A stretch of DNA of 64,000 nucleotides from an uncultured Glaciecola sp. (GTDB lineage: Bacteria > Pseudomonadota > Gammaproteobacteria > Enterobacterales > Alteromonadaceae). A program made the position numbers and the translations under genes. Of this stretch, positions 37,731 through 51,601 are shown in pieces; positions within the stretch are counted from its first letter, which is position 1, and every line of letters starts with the position of its first letter. The notes under the pieces are model-generated. The model searched no databases and was not told where the DNA came from. It saw only the letters and a program-made list of their open reading frames with translations. The stretch spans positions 62,001 to 126,000 of the forward strand of contig NZ_CALJHY010000007.1 of the NCBI RefSeq assembly GCF_937770335.1, written 5' to 3'.

Positions 37731-38660
37731 GTGAAAGTGAATAGAAAACGCTTAGGTATTTGTGCGACGATAGGGCTAGTTCTTTTGCTGTCGGGCTGCA
37801 CAATACAAAGTAACAACGCTTATGGGCCAATGGGTAATTTGCTATTGGCTGAACCAGAGCCAGTCAATACGCGCTCACAAATGGCGATTGCTCGCTACAA
37901 CCACATACTTACACAAGCTCCATTAAAGGATGAGGAGCGCGCTGAACTTCTGTTTCAGCGAGGTATGCTTTATGACAGCGTGGGTTTATCTGGTTTAGCA
38001 CGATATGATTTTATGCAGGCACTGGAATTAAAGCCAGATATGGCAGAGGCGCATAATTCAATCGGGATTCACCATATACAGCAAATGGACTTTATAATGG
38101 CTTATGAGTCCTTTGACTCAACATTAGACATCAATCCTGACTATGATTTTGCGATCCTCAACAGAGGTATCGCTCTTTATTATGGAGGCAGATCAGAATT
38201 AGCCCTTACCGATTTAAATCGCTTTTATGAGAAAGACAAACAGGACCCATATCGTGTCCTTTGGTCATTTATCGTTGAACAGAAAGTAGATAGAAAAAGA
38301 GCATTAGCAAATTTAGCGATGTATAGAAAAGAATTAGCTGATGAAAACTGGGCAACTAGTATCGTCGACTTTTACCTAGGCAAGGTTGATGAAACTGCTG
38401 TTATTGCAGACCTAGTTGATGATGTTAAAAGTCAAAAGCAATTGAATGATCGCTTATGTGAAGCTTATTTTTACTTAGGTAAGTACCATAGCGACCTTGG
38501 CAACAAAGTAAAAGCAGCGAATTACTTTAAGCTTTCTTTAAGCACCAACGTATTTGAGTATGTCGAATATAGGTTCGCCAGAGTTGAGTTAGCTAGATTG
38601 CGAGAGAAAAGGAAAGAAGCAAGTGATTCAGATGATGGAAGTGCAGAGCTTACTCGATAG
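37731..38660 (+). CDS. nlpI: NlpI lipoprotein with TPR repeats
   Basis: A 309-aa outer-membrane lipoprotein (lipobox LLSGC) with TPR motifs at about 60-175. NlpI is an adaptor that brings the protease Prc to peptidoglycan hydrolases such as MepS. The start is a GTG with AAGGA upstream. Its location after pnp is shared with E. coli. Confidence 0.92.
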   Translation: MKVNRKRLGICATIGLVLLLSGCTIQSNNAYGPMGNLLLAEPEPVNTRSQMAIARYNHILTQAPLKDEERAELLFQRGMLYDSVGLSGLARYDFMQALELKPDMAEAHNSIGIHHIQQMDFIMAYESFDSTLDINPDYDFAILNRGIALYYGGRSELALTDLNRFYEKDKQDPYRVLWSFIVEQKVDRKRALANLAMYRKELADENWATSIVDFYLGKVDETAVIADLVDDVKSQKQLNDRLCEAYFYLGKYHSDLGNKVKAANYFKLSLSTNVFEYVEYRFARVELARLREKRKEASDSDDGSAELTR

Positions 38661-38726
38661 CGGAATGCTTTATAGTTATTGTCAAAGTCGCGTACAAATC
38701 ATTAAAACTGATATCCAAGAGTTGGA

Positions 38727-40346
38727 ATGCAAACTGGTGAGCGTTTGAAATTAGTCATTAATTACCTCAAAGTATTACTTAGTGTTGTTGGCATCTGCTT
38801 TTTTTTACAAGCCGATAATTGTCACTCACCGGCGAGAGTATTGTCGCAACATCTAACGCTAGAAAACTCGCAATCAGGCTATCTTCTTTATCCATTAGTT
38901 AAACGAGGGAATTCCGACGCCATGTCGGCATTAACTAAGCTAGCAATTGATTCAGGTGACCAATATTGGTTAGCGTTAGCGGGTAAAATGGGCAGTAGTG
39001 GTGCTCTTTACTATGCGGCTATGCGCAGTCAAAATCCCACGCAAATAAAGACATGGTTAAAGACATCAGCAACATTAGGGCATGCTCAAAGCCAGTTTGA
39101 GTTCGCGCTATTACAAACCTCAAATGATGAAAAAAGAATGTGGATGCAGCAATCAGCTGAAGCAGGCTATGAACCTGCAATTATCTCGATGGCGAAGTTC
39201 ATTTTTGAGTCAGAAGATAATTCGGAGGCAATTATTTGGTTAAAGAAAGCAGCGGAATTTGATGCATCGAGTGCGTTTAAGTTAGCTAACTTGTATTGGA
39301 ACGAAGGCAAAACCGAAAGTGCCGAAATATACTTTGATAAGGCTGCTAAACAAGACTTTGCTTCTGCGAAAATTGCATTACAAGTCATTCGACAGCATAA
39401 AATGGAGCCTCTACTGTCGTTATTAACTGTTCCTGTACAAGGACCAAATTGTGCTCAAACAATCCAATTTGTGGCCACAACGCTGGTTTCGTTTATTCAA
39501 GCTTCAGCGTTTCAAGACCAGTTTGAGAAAGATAAAAGATTAGCCGACCTACCATTATGCGTTCTGCCTCCGATCTGGCTGCAAAAGGACAGTTTGGCGT
39601 GCAGTAATAATTTTAAGAATGAAGCTAGGTTGGGCTGCGATCTATATCCATTGAGTCAATTAAAAACGCCATTAAGCTTTACCCATATGATTATTTTTGC
39701 AGAGCAGGGTAAAGCTAACGTTAATAACGGAGTGATGTTTTTAGACCAATCTGACAAGTATTCCGTTTTTGTGCATGAACTAGCTCATTTTGCTGGGTTT
39801 GTTGACGAATATGCATTGCCTGATGATTTGGCTAATTATCATTGTGGTAAAAATGCCGCACCTAATTTGTTGTTATTACCATTGCCAGAAGTGCTTCTCA
39901 AAAGAGGGGGGGCACTAGATCGCGAGGGTGAAATTAAAACACAAAATACGTTGGCAGTGAGTAAACTTAGCATTAATGAAGAAACGCAACTGAGCGCGAC
40001 AAAAGCCATTAAGTCACGCTATTTACCATCAGCAAGAGAGAATAATTGGCAAAGGGCTTTAGATGCGCACAATGAGCTACAAGTGCTGGAAAGTAACACG
40101 CCGGTTTTACATCACATTGCGCGCTCAAGGACATGTAAGAACACGGAATACGAGTCCTTCAAACCGACCCAGCAAATGACATTTCTGGAATACCATGATG
40201 TTCCTAATATTCCTAAGGTGTATCGAACTTTATGGCGCCAGTCTTTATTAAAGAAAGCTAATTACCCTGCGCTCAATGATAATTTGGCTATTTCTGCATT
40301 TGCCAATAATGACAACGAAGCCGGTTTATTTTGGTCTGCGCTATAA
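38727..40346 (+). CDS. Sel1-like repeat protein with a C-terminal zincin motif
   Basis: Unrecognised as a named gene. The 539-aa product has an N-terminal hydrophobic segment (about 9-29, signal peptide or anchor) and Sel1/TPR-like helical repeats (about 50-225, with WLKTSATLGHAQSQFEFAL and WLKKAAEFDASSAFKLANLYW). A C-terminal domain carries H350-E-x-x-H354 within HELAHFAGFVDEY. The H-E-x-x-H-x-x-G-x-x-D-E-Y pattern resembles M64-type metallopeptidases. Several Cys suggest an extracytoplasmic location. It follows nlpI, itself a TPR adaptor for a protease, so a cell-envelope role is possible (inference). Confidence 0.8.
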   Translation: MQTGERLKLVINYLKVLLSVVGICFFLQADNCHSPARVLSQHLTLENSQSGYLLYPLVKRGNSDAMSALTKLAIDSGDQYWLALAGKMGSSGALYYAAMRSQNPTQIKTWLKTSATLGHAQSQFEFALLQTSNDEKRMWMQQSAEAGYEPAIISMAKFIFESEDNSEAIIWLKKAAEFDASSAFKLANLYWNEGKTESAEIYFDKAAKQDFASAKIALQVIRQHKMEPLLSLLTVPVQGPNCAQTIQFVATTLVSFIQASAFQDQFEKDKRLADLPLCVLPPIWLQKDSLACSNNFKNEARLGCDLYPLSQLKTPLSFTHMIIFAEQGKANVNNGVMFLDQSDKYSVFVHELAHFAGFVDEYALPDDLANYHCGKNAAPNLLLLPLPEVLLKRGGALDREGEIKTQNTLAVSKLSINEETQLSATKAIKSRYLPSARENNWQRALDAHNELQVLESNTPVLHHIARSRTCKNTEYESFKPTQQMTFLEYHDVPNIPKVYRTLWRQSLLKKANYPALNDNLAISAFANNDNEAGLFWSAL

Positions 40347-41078
40347 GCGTTTTTCGGTAAATTCGTCGACCCATAGTGACGTTGCTCCACAAATAGCAAC
40401 CGGCATTACCAAGAAGTTCATGATTGGGATAAGTGAGAAAATATTTACCATGATGCCAAAACTAAAGCATTTACCTTTATGTTGGCTCAAGTCATATCGC
40501 ATTTGTTTAAACGCAACTTTGTGATTATCGAAAGGGTAGTCACAATATTGTATCGCCATCATCCAAGCCGTAAATAAAAACCACAGAATTTGACCTATCA
40601 CAGGTAATAAGAAAAATAGAATTAAGAAACCCACAGCGCGGGGAAAAAAATATAGTACTTTTGAAAACTCGCGGCCCAAGGTTCTAGGTACGTCTTTTAT
40701 TGCGCTAAATAACCCTTCGTTTCCCATATCTTGTCCCGTTAAGTAGCGCTCTACTTTTTCACTTAATAGACCATTGAATGGCGCGGCTATCCAGTTAGCT
40801 AACGTACCAAAGATAAGCGCAAAAATGAGCAGTACAGTGATAACAGCAATCGGCCAGAGCACATAAATTAAAGCTGTTTTTAGCCATCCAAGAAAATCAG
40901 GAATCAAGTTGACCAAATAATCTATGCCAATTTCTAACTGCGGCCAAAGGAAATAAAATGCCATTGAAAACAATAATAAATTAATAAATAAGGGGACAAA
41001 AACAAACCGTTTAAGTCCTTTTGTTTTAATCAGTGAAAACCCTTCAAAAAAATAACTAGCACCACTTCTACTATTCAT
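40341..41078 (-). CDS. cysZ: CysZ-like sulfate transporter
   Basis: A 245-aa membrane protein with about four to six helices, matching CysZ (GASYFFEGFSLI start, PRAVGFLILFFLLPVIGQILWFLFTAWMM region split over helices). It feeds sulfate to cysteine synthesis. The ATG at 41078 with AAAGGAC upstream is chosen over a longer frame to 41150. The 3' end overlaps the convergent Sel1 gene by 6 bp. Confidence 0.9.
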   Translation of the reverse strand: MNSRSGASYFFEGFSLIKTKGLKRFVFVPLFINLLLFSMAFYFLWPQLEIGIDYLVNLIPDFLGWLKTALIYVLWPIAVITVLLIFALIFGTLANWIAAPFNGLLSEKVERYLTGQDMGNEGLFSAIKDVPRTLGREFSKVLYFFPRAVGFLILFFLLPVIGQILWFLFTAWMMAIQYCDYPFDNHKVAFKQMRYDLSQHKGKCFSFGIMVNIFSLIPIMNFLVMPVAICGATSLWVDEFTEKRL

Positions 41079-41323
41079 GTTTGTCCTTTGTAATTCTTGC
41101 TGGCAACGACTACTAGTATATCGTGCTAATGAAAGTGATGTAATGAGCAATTGTTACCAAGTTTTACTTTTGTTACATTTGTATTACTATTAATGACACT
41201 TACATTGGTTGCTATCGAGACAGAGGAGATAGATAGATAAAAAAAAGAGTTAAAAGATAATTAGATGTCGTAGTAGTTTATTTATTAGGATCCAGCCTTT
41301 GCTTCACACTTATTTTATATTGT

Positions 41324-44300
41324 ATGCGCTTAAAAAAGATTAAATTAGTAGGATTTAAGTCATTTGTAGACTCTACCACGATACCATTTCCAGGTGAGAT
41401 GACGGCAGTGGTGGGACCAAACGGCTGTGGGAAATCTAATGTCATTGATGCTGTGCGCTGGGTGTTAGGTGAAAGCTCAGCTAAAAATTTACGCGGTGAT
41501 GCGATGACAGATGTAATTTTCAATGGCTCTACTGCGCGCAAAGCTGTTTCACAATGCACTGTTGAATTGGTCTTTGATAATTCGTCAGGACGAATTGCTG
41601 GCGAATATGCAAATTACAATGAGTTGTCGGTTAAGCGCATTGTTACTAGAGATGCGGTTTCTAGCTACTTACTAAATGGCACTAAATGTCGTAAACGAGA
41701 TATCACTGATTTATTTCTAGGAACTGGGCTCGGTCCCCGCAGCTACGCCATCATCGAGCAAGGTATGATTTCTAAGTTGATAGAAAGTAGGCCCCAAGAA
41801 TTACGTGTGTTTGTGGAAGAGGCTGCTGGTATATCGAAATATAAAGAGCGTCGCCGCGAAACTGAAAATAGAATAAAACACACTAAAGAAAACGTAGAAC
41901 GCCTCGATGATGTGAGGGGTGAACTAGGAGAACAGTTGCATAAACTTGAGCGTCAAGCTCTAGCAGCGACAAAATACAAAGCGCTAAAAGCCGCTGAACG
42001 AGAACTTAAAGCACAACTAGCGGTTATTCGTTGGTTACAAAAAAATAATTTGATTAATCAGGCTGAAGCTAAAATTTCAGTAAAAGAAATAGAGCTTGAA
42101 AAAGTTATTTCTCAAAAACGGGCTGACGAAAATAGTGTTACTCAATATCGTGAAAAACAAGAAAATTGCAAAATTCAAATCAGTGACGTCCAGCAAGAAA
42201 TTTTCAAAGTCAGCACCAGTATTACCAAAATAGAACAATCACAGCTATTTTCAAAAAAACGTAAGCAACAAATTAAAATGGAATTACAACAGCTGCAAAC
42301 TCAGGCTCAAAAAACAGCGGCTTTATTTGCAGATACAGCCGAAGAATTACTTATTGTGCAAGATAAATTGATCGATTTAGAACCAAAAAAAATGATATTC
42401 GAAGAAACAATTCAGACTGTGCAAGCATCGCTGTCCGAGGCTGAAGAAGTGCTTCTTCAATTTAACGAGAAAAATAGAGAGGGAGAAATTCATTATCATT
42501 CACTCAAGCAAAAGTTACAAACTTGCCATGGCCAAATCCAAAACACGATGAGCATGCAGCTTCGGACTGAATCTCGAATTAAAGAACTCAAACACGAATT
42601 AGCCGAACTTGGACAACAAGACGTAAAACAACGATCTGAATATATTCAGAGTGAATTATTACTCGCAAATGAAGGCTTAGAGCAAGCCAGAGAAGACTTG
42701 TCATTTCACCAAGAGCGTCACCGAGACGCCTCGTTAGAGCACAGTGCAAAAAAAGCAGAGGTAGAAAAGCACAATGGATTGATTATTAATTTGCGTGCTC
42801 GCAAAGATGCTCTTCAAAATATTCATAAAAAAGGTATGACTAATGAGCGTCTTCTGGGCGTTAATAATAACCAATATGAGTTTGAATCTACATCAGAAGA
42901 ATTGTCTTCATATTTAGATATTACTCCGGGCTACGAAGTATTATGCGACATTGTTTTTTCACATATCGCGAGCCCAAAAGTGTTGCCAATAGTGTCCAGT
43001 GCGCAAATAGAGCAAGCGTTTTTTGATAACAAACACGGGCAAGCTCTGTTGTTCGAAAAGCATATGACTAACCAAAAAACGTTGGGTAGTCTCGCTGAAA
43101 AAATTAATAATCCAGTAGTGCCTCAGTTTTTAAATATGATCAGTTTGGTTAATGATGTTCAATCTGCATTAGCTTTGCAAAGGTCTCTCCAACCAGGACA
43201 TTCGCTGCTAACGCCATGCGGCCTATGGCTATTCAGTGATATGTTAATTAATGGTGCAGGTAAACAAGTTGACGCAAGTTTAAGTCGAGCGACCGAAATA
43301 GCATCGTTAACAACTCAAATAGTTGCGCAAAGCCAAACTTTAGAAAAGGCTGAGCACCTGTCCGAATTAGCAACGTCAGCACTGAATGAAGTGTCAGAAC
43401 TCATTGATGATGTAAAATCGAGTTGCACTGATTACATAGAAATGCTATTTAAATTAAATACGCAATTAAGTCAATTTCAGCAACAAATGAGTCAGCAAAA
43501 AATACGCCACGAACGCTGCCGTTTAGAACTAGAACGCGAACAACTTAGCGCGGAAGAAGAGCTAGAAACACTTGTAATATTGAACGACCAAGTCGAAAGT
43601 TATGCCGTTGATTTCGCGCAATTTGAAGATGTAATGGTCAAGCAATTCGCACATACAGAGTCATTGCAGTCGAATGTGGAATCGACGCGTGCACAAGCAG
43701 AGCAATTGATTTTGCGTATTCATGAATTAGCTATGCAAGTTCAGCAAACTAAAAACAAATACAACTTATTAAAAGATAAACAAACAAGCCGTGAAGAACA
43801 GATAAACCAAAATAATGAAAAAATAGCGATGCTGCAAGAAGAGGCGGACGAATTATCTATGCCGTTTGAAGAGCAGCAAGAAAGATTACAGGCATTGTTA
43901 GATAATAAGATGTCTTCGCAAAAACGTCAGCAAGAGATTAAACTGACCTTAACTGCGGTTGATAAAAAGCTGTTAGAGGCTGAAAAAGGGCAGTCAGGTA
44001 TCAATCAGGCCGCTGACACGATAAAATCTGAAATAGACAGCGCGAGGTTGCAATGTGAAGGGAATAAGGTACGTGCGCAGTCATACTTAGAGCAATTGCA
44101 AGATATGCAACAACCGTTGAAATCTATTCTGGAGAACTTACCAGATGATATCGAAGAGGTACGGTGGCAACAGGAACTTGAAAAAACCACGTCGTCTTTA
44201 TCTAGTTTAGGAGCTGTTAATTTGGCCGCAGTTGACGAATTTGCATCACAATCGATAAAGAAACGGTATTTAGATGAGCAAAATGAGGATTTAATACAAG

Positions 44301-44818
44301 CTCTAGAGACTCTAGAAACGGCAATCAAAAAAATTGATAAAGAGACTCGAACACGCTTCAAAGCGACGTTTGATGAGATCAACAGTAGCTTAAAAATGTT
44401 GTTTCCTAAAGTATTTGGTGGCGGTAGTGCTCACCTTGCGTTAACAGAAGATGATATGCTCGACGCCGGTGTCACAATTATGGCGCGACCGCCGGGTAAG
44501 AAAAATAGTACTATTCACCTTCTTTCCGGTGGAGAAAAAGCATTAACCGCACTATCATTAGTTTTTGCTATATTTAGATTAAATCCGGCGCCGTTTTGTT
44601 TACTGGATGAAGTAGATGCGCCTTTAGATGATGCAAATGTGGAACGTTTCTGTAAATTGGTCTCAGAAATGTCAAAAACCGTACAATTTATTTACATCAC
44701 ACATAACAAAGTGGCAATGGAAATGGCAAGTCATTTAACTGGTGTTACAATGGCTGAACCAGGTGTGTCGAGGGTGGTCGCAGTTGATGTAGAAGAAGCT
44801 TTAGCTATCGCAGAATAA
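41324..44818 (+). CDS. smc: Chromosome segregation ATPase SMC
   Basis: The 1164-aa protein has the SMC architecture: N-terminal Walker A VGPNGCGKSN, long coiled coils (about 165-480 and 660-1000), a hinge around 500-640, and a C-terminal head with the signature LLSGGEKALTALS and Walker B FCLLDEVDAPLDD. It organises and segregates the chromosome with ScpAB; these bacteria use SMC rather than MukB. No clear Shine-Dalgarno precedes the ATG, and a close TATTTT suggests a short or leaderless 5' end (inference). zipA and ligA follow. Confidence 0.97.
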   Translation: MRLKKIKLVGFKSFVDSTTIPFPGEMTAVVGPNGCGKSNVIDAVRWVLGESSAKNLRGDAMTDVIFNGSTARKAVSQCTVELVFDNSSGRIAGEYANYNELSVKRIVTRDAVSSYLLNGTKCRKRDITDLFLGTGLGPRSYAIIEQGMISKLIESRPQELRVFVEEAAGISKYKERRRETENRIKHTKENVERLDDVRGELGEQLHKLERQALAATKYKALKAAERELKAQLAVIRWLQKNNLINQAEAKISVKEIELEKVISQKRADENSVTQYREKQENCKIQISDVQQEIFKVSTSITKIEQSQLFSKKRKQQIKMELQQLQTQAQKTAALFADTAEELLIVQDKLIDLEPKKMIFEETIQTVQASLSEAEEVLLQFNEKNREGEIHYHSLKQKLQTCHGQIQNTMSMQLRTESRIKELKHELAELGQQDVKQRSEYIQSELLLANEGLEQAREDLSFHQERHRDASLEHSAKKAEVEKHNGLIINLRARKDALQNIHKKGMTNERLLGVNNNQYEFESTSEELSSYLDITPGYEVLCDIVFSHIASPKVLPIVSSAQIEQAFFDNKHGQALLFEKHMTNQKTLGSLAEKINNPVVPQFLNMISLVNDVQSALALQRSLQPGHSLLTPCGLWLFSDMLINGAGKQVDASLSRATEIASLTTQIVAQSQTLEKAEHLSELATSALNEVSELIDDVKSSCTDYIEMLFKLNTQLSQFQQQMSQQKIRHERCRLELEREQLSAEEELETLVILNDQVESYAVDFAQFEDVMVKQFAHTESLQSNVESTRAQAEQLILRIHELAMQVQQTKNKYNLLKDKQTSREEQINQNNEKIAMLQEEADELSMPFEEQQERLQALLDNKMSSQKRQQEIKLTLTAVDKKLLEAEKGQSGINQAADTIKSEIDSARLQCEGNKVRAQSYLEQLQDMQQPLKSILENLPDDIEEVRWQQELEKTTSSLSSLGAVNLAAVDEFASQSIKKRYLDEQNEDLIQALETLETAIKKIDKETRTRFKATFDEINSSLKMLFPKVFGGGSAHLALTEDDMLDAGVTIMARPPGKKNSTIHLLSGGEKALTALSLVFAIFRLNPAPFCLLDEVDAPLDDANVERFCKLVSEMSKTVQFIYITHNKVAMEMASHLTGVTMAEPGVSRVVAVDVEEALAIAE

Positions 44819-44839
44819 TAATAAGTAGAGTAGTTTAAA

Positions 44840-48507
<3,668 letters not shown>

Positions 48508-48539
48508 AGCCACCACCAGCTAATTAGTTACACACTCGC

Positions 48540-49055
48540 CTATTTATTATTCGGTTTGCGTGCCTTCCAGGCGCGCATAACCGAGACTCTCCAAACCCAA
48601 TCTAAGCCAAAGTAACCCAACACACCAAAAAAAACCGAACATATTGCACAGCCTAAGATAAATGCTGGGCCTATGGTGGAAAGGCTTTCAACTAACCATG
48701 ACCAACTCAGCTCAAACGCAAAATGGTCAACTTCAGTCCCAAGTACAGTACTCCCAAGTAAATAAGCACCGTAGAATATAGGCGGCATTGTAAATGGATT
48801 GGTCAACCAAACTGTTGCGATGGAGAGTGGTAAATTCACTCTAAAAATAATGGCGGCAGCTGTTGAAAAGACCATTTGAAAAGGTACGGGCCAAAATGCA
48901 AAAAATAGTCCAATACCAAAGGCTCCGCTAGCGGAACGTCGGTTAAGATGCCATAAATTTGGGTCATGCAAAAGTGTACCAAAAATACGTAAATATTTAC
49001 TTTCTCTAATCGTAATATGGTTAGGTAAAAAGCGTCTTATAAATTTCTTTGGCAT
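48540..49055 (-). CDS. DUF2062 membrane protein
   Basis: A 171-aa protein with the family pattern LWHLNRRSASGAFGIGLFFAFWPVPFQM followed by hydrophobic helices and NPFTMPPIFY. The family is widespread beside ligA/comEC or glycosyltransferase genes and its function is unknown. It stands divergent from comEC with 25 bp between the starts. Confidence 0.88.
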   Translation of the reverse strand: MPKKFIRRFLPNHITIRESKYLRIFGTLLHDPNLWHLNRRSASGAFGIGLFFAFWPVPFQMVFSTAAAIIFRVNLPLSIATVWLTNPFTMPPIFYGAYLLGSTVLGTEVDHFAFELSWSWLVESLSTIGPAFILGCAICSVFFGVLGYFGLDWVWRVSVMRAWKARKPNNK

Positions 49056-49080
49056 TTATCTAATCTCTTGAGGAAACAAG

Positions 49081-51480
49081 TTGAGTAAGCTACATAAATC
49101 AATGTTTGCATTCATTATTGTATTCCTCAGTAACCTATTTTGGCCTGCGCTACCTTCAATTCAGATTGTGGCAACTTTGGTGATAGCCCTTATTGTCTTG
49201 TCATGCCTGCGCTTTCAAATAAAAACGTGGATGTTTGGAGCAATACTTGGATTCGTCTGGGCGAGCAGTGTAGGGCATTGGTATTCGTCTTGGCAACTAC
49301 CAAATCGATATTTTAATGAAAATGTAATTATAGAGGGCACAGTTAAAACGTTACAAATTCAACGAAGAAACGCGACTCAAATCGATATTCTCAAAAATAC
49401 GCATTTATATGTTCAATCTAAGAAGCAGCACTTCGAACATAAAAGCGTAATACTGCAACTAAGTAAGATAGGTAAAACAGCCCTTTATCATTCGCCTAGG
49501 GTAAGACTTTCTTGGTTTGAGCCTGATATGGAGTTTCAACAGGGTGATAATGTTAGATTATTGGTCAGCATCAAAAGACCTCATGCTCTAGCCAATGAAT
49601 TTGGCTTTAACCGACAAAAATGGCTGGTTAGCCAAAATATTGTGGGTGTAGGCAGCATCAGGGCCAGTCCAACTAATTCATTGTTGCGAGCCAATACTTC
49701 ACTGAGACAAAAACTGGCCAACCGCTTATTGCTATATTCGAGCAAATATAATCTTCAACATATAAATTGGATCCTGGCATTATCAATTGGCGAAAGAAGT
49801 TTATTTAGCAGCGCTGATTGGGAGTTATTGCAAACGACAGGAACGGCCCACCTATTTGCTATTTCAGGATTACATGTGGGCATAGTGAGTTTGTTATTTT
49901 TTCATCTTACTAAAATAATACTATTTTTCGCTATCAAGGTAATGAATCGTAATCAACAAGCCAATATTGCGCCCTGGGCTGTCGTCGCGAGTATCCCATT
50001 TTGTTTTTTTTACGCTTATATAAGTGGTTTTCAGATACCTGTAATACGCTCAATAATTGCTCTTTTGTTGGTGGCCTACTTGATGTTTTATCAACTACAT
50101 TGGAGACCCATTGCTATTTTTTTTAATCTCCTTGTTTGTTTCTTTCTACTATTCCCATTATCAATTATTGGAATGAGCTTTTGGTTTAGTTTTGGTGCTA
50201 TTTTTGCGATTTGTTTTTTTATGTGGCGTTATCCTCGCATTGATAACTCTATCTGGCAGGCGACAAAGCAAACCATTATGCTGCAACTGTTTTTATCTCT
50301 AATAATGCTGCCGCTCGTTGCTATCTATTTCGGTGTTTTCTCGACCGTCTCTGCACTGGTAAACTTAGTCGTTATGCCAGTGGTAGGTTTATTGCTCGTA
50401 CCTTTGTGTTTATTGTTGGTCATGCTGACGCTGCTCAATATAAATCTGTTTCTAAAACCCCTCCTGCAAGTATTAGACGGGTGTTTTGAACAGCTTCTGT
50501 TGTTTTTGCAAGCATTTAATAATGCGCAACATGCGAACTTAGAAGTCCAAGGGATACCTCTAGTAACATGGTTCATTATGCTAATTTCATTGCTACTCAT
50601 ATTTTTGCCTCATTGGCCGCATCGCAAAAAAGTTATAGGCACACTAAGTCTTGCGATGTTAAGTCAAAGCGCACCGAAACAAGCTGATAGTGGAAATTGG
50701 TCGGTAAGGGTTTTCGATATAGGGCAAGGATTAAGTGTGCTTGTGCGTCAAAACAACCAGTATTTACTGTATGACACAGGGCAGTCTTTTATCAATGGCG
50801 GAAGCTTTGCTAAAACAGTGATTGCACCATACTTTATGGCACAAACCCAAGTCATGATGCCTGTTTCTAAAACTAACTTAAACATTCCGACGATCGATTA
50901 TTTAATCAATAGCCATATGGATAATGATCATGCTGGCGGTAATGAGTTTGTTTTTTCGCATTACAACGTTAACCAATGGCTCACGCCCGCTAACGGATGC
51001 ATTGCGGATGACAGTTTTTCATGGGGAGAATTAACATTAACGATTTTGTGGCCCGATACAAACGAATCGGGGAATGATAACAATCATTCTTGTGTAATAA
51101 AAATAGCCGGTAGAGGCGCCAGTGTGCTGTTAACCGGGGATATTGAAAAAGAAGCGGAGCAAGCGCTCGTTAGTATGAATACAGGTAGCTCAAAATTAAA
51201 GTCGAATATGCTAGTGGCTGCACACCACGGTAGCAAAACATCCTCAATTCGGTCCTTCATTCAGGCTGTATCGCCTGAATATGTTGTGATTAGTAGTAGT
51301 TACTATAATCAATGGCGATTTCCGCATGCCAGCGTTTTGGCAAACTTTAACGAGCTGAATGCGACAGTATTTAATACGGCTTATGATGGTGAAGTTGTTT
51401 TTGAATTTTCGAATGGTAAGGTGAAATCTAAAGCCTATCGACAGCGCTGGTTCTCGCCATGGTACATGCAAATAAAATAA
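49081..51480 (+). CDS. comEC: DNA internalisation competence protein ComEC/Rec2
   Basis: Inner-membrane channel for single-stranded DNA during natural transformation. The 799-aa protein has N-terminal helices and an OB-like periplasmic domain, the competence membrane domain (AISGLHVGIVSLLF) and a C-terminal metallo-beta-lactamase domain with NSHMDNDHAGG, LLTGDIEKEAE and AAHHGSKTSS. The metal ligands look intact, so nuclease activity is plausible. The start is TTG at 49081 with GAGGAAA upstream. Confidence 0.95.
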   Translation: MSKLHKSMFAFIIVFLSNLFWPALPSIQIVATLVIALIVLSCLRFQIKTWMFGAILGFVWASSVGHWYSSWQLPNRYFNENVIIEGTVKTLQIQRRNATQIDILKNTHLYVQSKKQHFEHKSVILQLSKIGKTALYHSPRVRLSWFEPDMEFQQGDNVRLLVSIKRPHALANEFGFNRQKWLVSQNIVGVGSIRASPTNSLLRANTSLRQKLANRLLLYSSKYNLQHINWILALSIGERSLFSSADWELLQTTGTAHLFAISGLHVGIVSLLFFHLTKIILFFAIKVMNRNQQANIAPWAVVASIPFCFFYAYISGFQIPVIRSIIALLLVAYLMFYQLHWRPIAIFFNLLVCFFLLFPLSIIGMSFWFSFGAIFAICFFMWRYPRIDNSIWQATKQTIMLQLFLSLIMLPLVAIYFGVFSTVSALVNLVVMPVVGLLLVPLCLLLVMLTLLNINLFLKPLLQVLDGCFEQLLLFLQAFNNAQHANLEVQGIPLVTWFIMLISLLLIFLPHWPHRKKVIGTLSLAMLSQSAPKQADSGNWSVRVFDIGQGLSVLVRQNNQYLLYDTGQSFINGGSFAKTVIAPYFMAQTQVMMPVSKTNLNIPTIDYLINSHMDNDHAGGNEFVFSHYNVNQWLTPANGCIADDSFSWGELTLTILWPDTNESGNDNNHSCVIKIAGRGASVLLTGDIEKEAEQALVSMNTGSSKLKSNMLVAAHHGSKTSSIRSFIQAVSPEYVVISSSYYNQWRFPHASVLANFNELNATVFNTAYDGEVVFEFSNGKVKSKAYRQRWFSPWYMQIK

Positions 51481-51601
51481 GTAAATGACTACTCGCCAGC
51501 AAAGCTTTGTGAATTCGAGGGCTTACGGTAGAATACTGGACGCAAAAAGTTCAAACTGAATAAACAGCTAACCGAATTAGTAAATAGAAGAAAGGAGCAG
51601 A

